From CAZPLZ01 sp964587525 (GTDB taxonomy: Bacteria > Oederibacteriota > CAKKQC01), in NCBI GenBank assembly GCA_964587525.1, contig CAZPLZ010000166.1:1-7298 (forward strand): a DNA stretch of 7,298 nt, written 5' to 3'. The notes beneath the pieces were generated by a model. That model was not told where the DNA came from and did no database searches. It saw only the letters and a list, made by a program, of their open reading frames with translations. A program made the translations under genes and the position numbers. Of the stretch, positions 1-4,617 are shown piece after piece (within the stretch, counting starts at the first letter, position 1; the number at the start of each line of letters is the position of its first letter).

Positions 1-2
1 GG

Positions 3-215
3 GTGGCCAAGGTCCTCGGCATGCCGTGGATGACGCTCAAGACCTTCCGCAAGCTAACGGCAACGTGGGTTGCGCAGAGCACCCACGACGTGCGCGCGGC
101 GCAGATGCTCCTGGGGCACACGAACCTTAGGACCACCGAGGGATATCTCGGGGCTGGGGCGGAGGCTCGGGAGTTGGCGGTGAGGGCGATCGAGAAGCGC
201 ATGGCCGGGTCCTGA
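3..215 (+). CDS. Tyrosine recombinase/integrase, C-terminal fragment (5' end outside window)
   Basis: This is the C-terminal end of a tyrosine site-specific recombinase, which cuts and rejoins DNA through a covalent phosphotyrosine intermediate. Counting from the first codon in the window, residues 13-16 (KTFR) carry the conserved box II Arg (R16), residues 37-39 (LGH) the His (H39), and Y48 in TTEGYL is the expected nucleophile. The H-to-Y spacing of nine is normal for the family. The His of the usual HxxR motif is Lys here (K13). About 70 residues are visible and the gene must begin upstream, since box I is missing; the GTG at 3 is unlikely to be the true start. The gene points at the 3' end of tRNA-Lys 147 bp away, as expected for the integrase of an island or prophage inserted there. 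Family assignment is firm; the identity of the element is unknown. Confidence 0.88.
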   Translation: MAKVLGMPWMTLKTFRKLTATWVAQSTHDVRAAQMLLGHTNLRTTEGYLGAGAEARELAVRAIEKRMAGS

Positions 216-241
216 ATGGATGTGCATTGGTGGTGAATGGC

Positions 242-307
242 CAAAAAGTTGGCATCAATCTTGGCATCGGCGGACCGGAAAGAGGTTGGGTCCCATGCCA
301 ACTTTTG
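242..307. repeat. Inverted repeat with TTGGCATC direct repeats between integrase and tRNA-Lys
   Basis: CAAAAAGTTGGCAT (242-255) is repeated in inverted form at 295-307 with one base missing. TTGGCATC occurs twice in direct orientation (249-256 and 261-268). Short repeats lying between an integrase gene and its tRNA target are typical of integrase arm-type binding sites, so these may be part of the attachment region. The repeats are seen directly; the function is inferred. A stem-loop at the end of the integrase transcript is the alternative. Confidence 0.45.
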
Positions 308-318
308 TTTGACAGTTG

Positions 319-361
319 AAAAAAACGGCCTCGTTACGACATGTTTCGCTCCATGAAGGCC
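319..361 (-). terminator. Probable intrinsic terminator of tRNA-Lys
   Basis: Read on the minus strand directly after the tRNA, GGCCT (361-357) pairs with AGGCC (331-327), and CATG/CATG (355-352 with 343-340) can form an inner stem. A G and then seven T (325-319) follow. This matches a Rho-independent terminator placed just downstream of the tRNA, though the outer stem is short and the loop long. If the left side belongs to an integrated element, the terminator would be element-derived. Confidence 0.5.
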
Positions 362-434
362 TGGGCCAGCTCGGGATCGAACCGAGGACACCCAACTTAA
401 AAGGCTGGTGCTCTACCAACTGAGCTACTGGCCC
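362..434 (-). tRNA. tRNA-Lys, anticodon TTT
   Basis: Read on the minus strand the cloverleaf is complete. The acceptor stem is GGGCCAG/CTGGCCC. The D arm is GCTC-AGTTGGTA-GAGC. The anticodon stem is CCAGC/GTTGG around the loop CTTTTAA, giving anticodon TTT (lysine). The variable loop is GTGTC and the T arm is CTCGG-TTCGATC-CCGAG. The discriminator base is A (362), as expected for lysine, and CCA is not encoded. Its 3' end faces the integrase fragment, making it the likely insertion target; the acceptor end and T arm would be the duplicated attachment core. The gene is intact and should be functional. Confidence 0.97.
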
Positions 435-457
435 ATAAAATAAGATAGTCTTGCTAA

Positions 458-463
458 ATTGTA
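458..463 (-). promoter_or_regulatory. Possible -10 box for tRNA-Lys
   Basis: On the minus strand TACAAT (463 to 458) lies about 24 bases upstream of the tRNA 5' end at 434, matching five of six bases of TATAAT. No convincing -35 hexamer is seen 16-18 bases further up. The position would give a short 5' leader trimmed by RNase P. Confidence 0.35.
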
Positions 464-487
464 CCGCAGTGGAGGCTTACGCTGTGC

Positions 488-546
488 CTCAAGCAGGGGG
501 CGAGCTTGAGTTACCGGCGGGTGTCGTCCTCGCTACTGGGTGAGGA
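488..546. repeat. Two small inverted repeats upstream of glnA
   Basis: CTCAAGC (488-494) and GCTTGAG (504-510) form a perfect 7-bp inverted repeat with a 9-base loop. TCCTC (527-531) and GAGGA (542-546) form a weaker one. Both lie between the divergent tRNA-Lys and glnA promoters and could be protein-binding sites or chance. No coding sequence is seen in 435-552. Confidence 0.25.
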
Positions 547-552
547 TCGGGC

Positions 553-582
553 TTGACTATGGTGGGGTCAATTTGCTACAAC
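553..582 (+). promoter_or_regulatory. Putative sigma-70-type promoter of glnA
   Basis: TTGACT (553-558) and TACAAC (577-582) are separated by 18 bases, with TG at 574-575 giving an extended -10. Transcription would start near 589, immediately before the structured leader. No sigma-54 element (GG-N10-GC) with good spacing is present, so nitrogen control probably acts elsewhere, possibly in the leader RNA. A TTGACT lies at the same distance before the matching leader of amtB. Confidence 0.45.
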
Positions 583-593
583 TTTTTAGCTTT

Positions 594-652
594 CGTCGCG
601 CAAGGATGCGCGCGGTTAAGAAGACATATAAAAGCAGTGGACGATGGCGTCT
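594..652 (+). promoter_or_regulatory. glnA leader dual-hairpin RNA element
   Basis: Hairpin 1 is CGCGC (597-601), loop AAGGAT (602-607), GCGCG (608-612); C594-G614 and G595-C613 extend it across a bulged T596. Hairpin 2 is GGACG (639-643), loop ATGG, CGTCT (648-652). Opening its closing G-C pair gives a six-base loop GATGGC. The 3' strand of hairpin 2 overlaps the 5' foot of the terminator-like hairpin at 646-681, so the two are mutually exclusive. This is the layout of an antitermination switch. Nearly the same element lies before amtB (4454-4521). ANTAR proteins such as NasR are known to bind paired hairpins with six-base loops having A1 and G4. The first loop here fits; the second has G1 and G4. 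The regulator is unknown. Confidence 0.55.
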
Positions 653-689
653 TGCGTGACCCAGGAGGTCACCTGAGCGCCGTTTTTTT
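646..689 (+). terminator. Terminator-like attenuator hairpin in the glnA leader
   Basis: GGCG (646-649) pairs with CGCC (678-681), CT (651-652) can pair with AG (676-677), and GTGACC (656-661) pairs perfectly with GGTCAC (667-672) around a CAGGA loop. G682 and then seven T (683-689) follow. It lies after the putative promoter and 40 bases before the glnA start, so if it acts as a terminator it must be conditional. Alternatively, 589-689 is a small RNA and glnA has another promoter, though none is evident in 690-729. Confidence 0.6.
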
Positions 690-717
690 GTTTGAGGGGA
701 CTTTATCGCCAGGATCT

Positions 718-724
718 AAGGAGG
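718..724 (+). promoter_or_regulatory. glnA ribosome binding site (decides the start)
   Basis: AAGGAGG (718-724) lies five bases before ATG 730. The reading frame stays open upstream to 553, but those 59 codons cover the promoter and leader structures and do not resemble GS. ATG 730 gives the normal family N-terminus, MTPKDVFDLAKK. Confidence 0.85.
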
Positions 725-729
725 AGCAT

Positions 730-2148
730 ATGACGCCGAAGGATGTGTTCGATTTGGCCAAGAAGCACAATGTCAAGGCAGTCGATCTGAAGTTCATCGA
801 CCTGCCTGGGTTGTGGCAGCATTTCACGATCACGATGCACGAATTGAATGAAGATCTGTTCAAGGACGGGATTGGGTTCGACGGATCGTCGATTCGTGGA
901 TTTCAGCAAATCCAGGAATCGGACATGATCCTGTTCCCCGATCCGGATTCAGCGTTCCTTGATCCGGCATGCCAGATCCCGACGCTCTCCCTGATCTGCG
1001 ACGTGTTCGATCCGATCACGAAGAAGGCGTATTCACGGGATCCACGGAATGTGGCCAAAAAAGCCGAGGCCTATCTGAAATCCTCCGGCGTCGGCGATGT
1101 GGCGTATTTTGGCCCTGAGGTGGAATTTTATGTCTTTGATGATATCCGGTTCGAGCAGAACCAGCACTGCGGGTACTATTACGTGGATTCCGTGGAAGGT
1201 GAATGGAACTCCGGCCGGCAGGAAAATCCCAACCTCGGCTATAAGCCACGGTACAAGGAAGGGTATTTCCCCGTACCACCGCATGACACCTTGCAAGATT
1301 TGCGCACCGAGATGGTGCTGAAGTTGGAGGAGATCGGCGTGCAAGCGGAAGTCCACTACCACGAGGTGGGGACCGCCGGGCAGGGCGAGATTGATATGCG
1401 CTTTGCGCCATTCACCAGGATGGCGGACAACACGATGAAGTACAAGTACGTCGTCAAGAATGTCGCCAGGCAGCACGGCAAGGTGGCCACCTTTATGCCG
1501 AAGCCGCTGTTTATGGACAACGGCTCGGGCATGCACACCCATCAGAGCCTGTGGAAAGGCGACACGAACCTCTTCTTTGACGAGAAGGACAAATGGGCGT
1601 TGATTTCGCAGACCGCGCGGCATTATATCGGCGGGTTGCTCAAGCACGCCAGAGCCATCCTGGCGTTCGCCGCGCCGACGACCAATTCCTACAGGCGGCT
1701 CGTGCCGGGGTTCGAGGCGCCGGTGAACCTGGCCTACTCGCGCCGGAACCGTTCCGCCGCGGTCAGGATCCCGGTGTACTCGACCAGTCCGAAGGCGAAG
1801 CGGATCGAGTTCAGACCGCCTGATCCTGCCTGCAACCCCTATCTGTGCTTTGCCGCGATGCTGATGGCAGGTCTGGACGGGATCCAAAACAAGACCGATC
1901 CGGGCAGCCCGCTGGACAAGAACAGCTACGAGCTATCCGACGAGGAGAGGGCGAAGGTTCCGACGGTGACCGGATCGCTGGAGGAGTCGTTGGCCGCTTT
2001 GGAAGCGGACCATCAGTTCCTGATGAAGGGCGACGTGTTTACGAAGGATCTCATCGACATGTGGCTCGAGTACAAGCGGACCAAAGAGATAGACGCGGTC
2101 CGTATCCGCCCACATCCGCACGAGTTTTACCTGTATTTCGATCTCTAA
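730..2148 (+). CDS. glnA: Glutamine synthetase, type I (GSI-beta)
   Basis: It makes glutamine from glutamate, ammonia and ATP in the cytoplasm and is a dodecamer in this family. The 472-residue product has the usual GSI length. Residues visible here: the Asp loop FDGSS (D51); metal/ATP ligands in PEVEF (E130, E132); EVGTAGQGE (E212, E220); GSGMHTH (H269); the NRSAAVRIP arginine region (338-346); and RIEFRPPDP (E360). The longer insert after FDDIRF and Tyr400 in KNSYEL, equivalent to the adenylylated Tyr397 of enteric GS, mark the beta subtype. Activity is therefore probably switched by a GlnE-type adenylyltransferase, which is not in this window. Expression is likely controlled through the structured leader. 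A hairpin repeat follows the stop at 2159-2181. Identity is secure. Confidence 0.97.
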   Translation: MTPKDVFDLAKKHNVKAVDLKFIDLPGLWQHFTITMHELNEDLFKDGIGFDGSSIRGFQQIQESDMILFPDPDSAFLDPACQIPTLSLICDVFDPITKKAYSRDPRNVAKKAEAYLKSSGVGDVAYFGPEVEFYVFDDIRFEQNQHCGYYYVDSVEGEWNSGRQENPNLGYKPRYKEGYFPVPPHDTLQDLRTEMVLKLEEIGVQAEVHYHEVGTAGQGEIDMRFAPFTRMADNTMKYKYVVKNVARQHGKVATFMPKPLFMDNGSGMHTHQSLWKGDTNLFFDEKDKWALISQTARHYIGGLLKHARAILAFAAPTTNSYRRLVPGFEAPVNLAYSRRNRSAAVRIPVYSTSPKAKRIEFRPPDPACNPYLCFAAMLMAGLDGIQNKTDPGSPLDKNSYELSDEERAKVPTVTGSLEESLAALEADHQFLMKGDVFTKDLIDMWLEYKRTKEIDAVRIRPHPHEFYLYFDL

Positions 2149-2158
2149 TTTAATTTCC

Positions 2159-2187
2159 CCCTTCCTCTGAAAAGAGAAGGGTGAGGG
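2159..2187. repeat. Hairpin repeat downstream of glnA
   Basis: CCCTT-C-CTCT pairs with AGAG-AAGGG (2159-2181) around a GAAA tetraloop with one bulged C, and GTGAGGG follows. There is no T-tract, so it is not a classic terminator, though it could protect the 3' end of the glnA message or reduce readthrough. The AGGGTGAGGG ending is shared with the repeat at 6742-6780, which suggests one dispersed family. Confidence 0.5.
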
Positions 2188-2284
2188 AATAGCCGGTATC
2201 TCGTGAGGCGGTTTCGGTAGCGGGCCGAGGAAGGTTACGCCTGGTGCCCCTGGTGTTGGGGCTCTGGGTCGTGCTGGTCATGGC

Positions 2285-3205
2285 ATGGGTGGTTGGAAGT
2301 TACGGGTTTCCGCCCCCATTTGTAGTTTTTCCCTGGCTCCAATACTCGCCTTCAACAGCCCTCTTCGGCCCGGGTTCCCCTTGGGCCTTCTCCTCGCTCA
2401 GATCTTCCCCTACCTGTTCTGTCCGGAGACTGACCAGGACACGATGGTGTATCATCTCGGGCTCCCGCATCAGTTTCTTCTGACACACCGGATCGTCTCC
2501 GATCCCTTGACCTCGCCTCACTATGCCCACCTGCCCCTCCTCGCTGACATCACGAACGCGGTGGCGTTGTGCCTCAATGCCGAAGCTCTTCCCCGGCTCA
2601 TGCAGATCCTCTTCTTGCTTTCCGCGCTTGGATTCATCTTTGGATTTTGCAAACGGCAAAGTGGGGCCAACGCGGCGTGGGTGGCCATCACGCTTGTCTT
2701 TGGAGTGAACACGGTTCTGTTCCTCGCCGCGCGGGGCAAGAACGACCTCGCAGCGGTCAGCGGCGTGGTCGGTGCGTTCCTCCTCTGTGTGGATCGCAGC
2801 GTGAACGGGACTGGCGCTCCCCGGTTGCGGCCCGCTGAGTTTCTCACCGCGGCGGCTCTCATGGGGTTTGCCGTTGCCACGAAGTACACCACCGGGGTCC
2901 TCAGCCTCCTGTGGGTCGTGGCGTGTGGTAGCCTCATGCTGCGCCGCAGACCGGTCCCGTTGGCCCTTTTGGCTGCCGGGGTGCTCTTGATTGCGGCGCC
3001 GGCGGTTCCTTGGATGCTGCGTGCCTGGATCATGACCGGCGATCCCCTGTACCCGCGTCTTTCGCCTACGTTGTTGAGCGGGCTGTACTGGGGGGAGGGA
3101 AACGTGATGATTCGGGAGTACGGTGGCAGCACCGCCAGTTACCTTCCATTATGGCGGGGGACTCGTAAGCTTGCTTCCCAACGTCCTCTCACATCTTGTG
3201 GTTGA
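2285..3205 (+). CDS. Polytopic membrane glycosyltransferase-like protein, N-terminal part (frameshifted)
   Basis: This is the first part of a hydrophobic protein resembling GT39/ArnT-like membrane glycosyltransferases, which use polyprenyl-phosphate sugars. Residues 48-60 (ETDQDTMVYHLGL) look like the acidic motif of the first extracytoplasmic loop, and ARGKNDLA (149-156) and TGDPLYPRL (251-259) also fit the family. Hydrophobic segments lie at about 105-122, 130-148, 155-169, 204-219 and 225-243. The frame ends at 3205, while the protein continues in another frame from about 3123-3160. The start is uncertain: ATG 2285 has no clear ribosome site. GTG 2244, ten bases after GAGGAAGG (2226-2233), opens another frame with a good membrane helix, so the N-terminus may be disrupted too. 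Substrate unknown. Confidence 0.6.
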   Translation: MGGWKLRVSAPICSFSLAPILAFNSPLRPGFPLGLLLAQIFPYLFCPETDQDTMVYHLGLPHQFLLTHRIVSDPLTSPHYAHLPLLADITNAVALCLNAEALPRLMQILFLLSALGFIFGFCKRQSGANAAWVAITLVFGVNTVLFLAARGKNDLAAVSGVVGAFLLCVDRSVNGTGAPRLRPAEFLTAAALMGFAVATKYTTGVLSLLWVVACGSLMLRRRPVPLALLAAGVLLIAAPAVPWMLRAWIMTGDPLYPRLSPTLLSGLYWGEGNVMIREYGGSTASYLPLWRGTRKLASQRPLTSCG

Positions 3206-4421
3206 TTTCCCGGCACTGTTAATCTTGGGCGCAGCCGCGATCTTCGCGTCCCGCCATGCGAGGGGTCTTTGGGATTTTGGAGGGTGGTGGTTCCTTGGCC
3301 ACCTGCTCATTTTTTACATTGTTCCTATTCCCCGCTACACCATGCCCACGCTGTTTCTCCTCGCCGTGTGGGGAGTGAGGCAGGTCAGCCGTCTGCCCTC
3401 TGTCTCATCCGTGCGCGTGACCTTAGGCGGCGCCCTCGCGGTCACCCTGCTGATCCGGATGTTTCCATACCCTGCCGTTGCGTTGCGGGCGGACGACCGG
3501 CCTCTCTATGGAAACCCCTGGCCCTATGTGTTGGGTGGGCAAAGCCGTGAAGCTCACCGGGAGGAGTATCTCTCCAGCCACGAGGAGATGGTGCATGCCT
3601 TGCGCGATGTCGTTCCGCCCTCCCGCAAGATCGTCCTCCTCAATGACGCCCGCTCGCTCAACCTTCCCTGGGTCGCCCGGCAGGCGGGCACCATGGCTGA
3701 GCGGCCGCTCTTTTGGCACCTTGCCAAGGAAAGCTGGACGCCAAATGAATTGCACAAGAAATTCCGCCAACTTGGAATCGGCGCCATCGTGGAGAATTTC
3801 CTCGTTGCATTTCGCCTGCTTACCCCAGACCATCCTTTCGCATGGGACGAGCGGCAGTTGAGGGTCTACCGTGACTTCGCCCTTCAGCATCTGGAGCTGA
3901 GTTGGTCTTCAAACCGCCAGGACATTCGCAACGGAGGATTTCTGGTGTATTCCGTGACGACCGAGCGGAGGGGTGGCTGCCTGCCCACGCTTCCAGGCGT
4001 GGAGCCGATCTACTCCAGGGTGGCGTACCGTTTTAAGCTGGCGCAGCAGGCAGGGGCACCCCCTGCCGAGTACTCCCGGTTGGAGAAGGAACTGTTGCGT
4101 TACCAGAAACTTCTACCCGAATTTGGCTTTACCGCCGCCAGGCTCGGGAATTTCTATTACTTTCGCCGCGCGCCCAGGAAAGCAGCGCTCTGGTACGCGC
4201 AAGCCCTCAAGTGTCATTTTGCGCATGGCAAACTTCTCATTCGTTTTGCACTTTCCAACCCCAACCCCCGGGAAGCTGCCCAGCTCTGGACCCGGGCCCA
4301 GGCGCTCCAGTCTGAGGATTTCCAGCACATCTGGCGAACTGAAAATGTCCGCTGGCGCCGTCAGCAAGTATGGGGGCAGGGAGATAAGGCGGGGAGAAGC
4401 AGGCTTGACAGAGTTGACTGA
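3123..4421 (+). CDS. Glycosyltransferase-like membrane protein, C-terminal part with TPR-like tail (frameshifted)
   Basis: This continues the protein of 2285-3205 in another frame. Membrane segments lie at about residues 18-41, 54-69, 72-87 and 99-117, and PIPRYTMP (68-75) resembles the PRY(L/T)xP signature of ArnT-like transferases. A soluble domain of about 160 residues follows (120-280), including SRKIVLLNDARSLNLPW, as in the C-terminal domains of these enzymes. Residues 331-365 look like a TPR repeat (LGNFYYFRRAPRKAALWYAQAL). The first codons (GTG 3123) are probably not a real start, because no ribosome site is evident and the protein reads best when joined to the upstream half near 3156-3160. 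It may be a pseudogene, or one intact gene with a base error. The end overlaps a possible promoter of amtB. Confidence 0.6.
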   Translation: MAAPPVTFHYGGGLVSLLPNVLSHLVVDFPALLILGAAAIFASRHARGLWDFGGWWFLGHLLIFYIVPIPRYTMPTLFLLAVWGVRQVSRLPSVSSVRVTLGGALAVTLLIRMFPYPAVALRADDRPLYGNPWPYVLGGQSREAHREEYLSSHEEMVHALRDVVPPSRKIVLLNDARSLNLPWVARQAGTMAERPLFWHLAKESWTPNELHKKFRQLGIGAIVENFLVAFRLLTPDHPFAWDERQLRVYRDFALQHLELSWSSNRQDIRNGGFLVYSVTTERRGGCLPTLPGVEPIYSRVAYRFKLAQQAGAPPAEYSRLEKELLRYQKLLPEFGFTAARLGNFYYFRRAPRKAALWYAQALKCHFAHGKLLIRFALSNPNPREAAQLWTRAQALQSEDFQHIWRTENVRWRRQQVWGQGDKAGRSRLDRVD

Positions 4422-4443
4422 GTATGATAAAAAACTCGACATT
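4414..4443 (+). promoter_or_regulatory. Candidate amtB promoter region
   Basis: TTGACT (4414-4419) lies 40 bases before hairpin 1 of the amtB leader, almost the same distance as TTGACT before hairpin 1 of glnA (41). At the equivalent -10 position the sequence is only GACATT (4438-4443), a poor match. TATGAT (4423-4428) is a better -10 but lacks a spaced -35. TTGACT overlaps the stop codon of the upstream gene. Some promoter is expected here because the leader would otherwise be part of a long upstream transcript. Confidence 0.3.
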
Positions 4444-4453
4444 CGGCAGCGAA

Positions 4454-4521
4454 CTGTGAGCGCGAGGATGCGCTCCAGCAGTCGAATGACAACGGGGCAA
4501 GTTTCGAGACGACGGCGTCTC
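4454..4521 (+). promoter_or_regulatory. amtB leader dual-hairpin RNA element
   Basis: Hairpin 1 is CTG-T-GAGCGC (4454-4463), loop GAGGAT (4464-4469), GCGCTC-CAG (4470-4478), with a bulged T4457. Hairpin 2 is GAGACG (4506-4511), loop ACGG, CGTCTC (4516-4521), or a six-base GACGGC loop if the closing pair opens. Both match the glnA leader (594-652) closely in sequence and order. Pair C597-G612 there is A4459-T4474 here, a compensated change, and G639-T652 there is A4507-T4520 here. Hairpin 2 overlaps the 5' side of a possible terminator hairpin (4514-4550). It probably controls the amtB-glnK-PII operon together with glnA. It resembles ANTAR targets, but G is at loop position 1. Confidence 0.55.
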
Positions 4522-4562
4522 TAGTGGCGTGGGCAGCCATTGGATTCGCCGTTGTTGTATTT
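4514..4562 (+). terminator. Possible attenuator hairpin in the amtB leader
   Basis: GGCG (4514-4517) pairs with CGCC (4547-4550), and TCTAGTGGC (4520-4528) pairs with GCCATTGGA (4536-4544) with two G-T wobbles, allowing one long hairpin. A T-rich but interrupted tract, GTTGTTGTATTT (4551-4562), follows. The flanks GGCGTCT and CGCCGTT are the same as in the glnA attenuator, while the core differs. The weak T-tract lowers confidence that it terminates efficiently. Confidence 0.4.
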
Positions 4563-4605
4563 CAAAGTGATGTGGCTTGATTGAAAAAGTAAAAACGCTT
4601 ATGAC

Positions 4606-4611
4606 AGGAGG
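4606..4611 (+). promoter_or_regulatory. amtB ribosome binding site
   Basis: AGGAGG (4606-4611) lies six bases before ATG 4618 and fixes the start that gives a clean signal peptide. Confidence 0.8.
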
Positions 4612-4617
4612 CAAACG

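Noticed and set aside
563..577. Sigma-54 promoter before glnA (TGGGGTCAATTTGCT)
   Set aside because: The GG and GC pairs are separated by nine bases instead of ten, and the CAC after GG is missing.
590..689. Cyanobacterial-type glnA glutamine riboswitch
   Set aside because: The conserved three-way-junction core of that class was not recognised, and the two-hairpin layout fits an antitermination target better.
553..729. Extension of the glnA reading frame 59 codons upstream of ATG 730
   Set aside because: The extra residues do not resemble a GS N-terminus, the region contains a promoter-like sequence and RNA hairpins, and the strong ribosome site points to ATG 730.
1033..1887. Minus-strand reading frame of 284 codons inside glnA
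   Set aside because: It lies wholly within a well-conserved GS gene, has no ribosome site, and its sequence mirrors the codon structure of glnA.
4578..4606. TTGATT / TATGAC as an amtB promoter
   Set aside because: It would start transcription downstream of the ribosome binding site.
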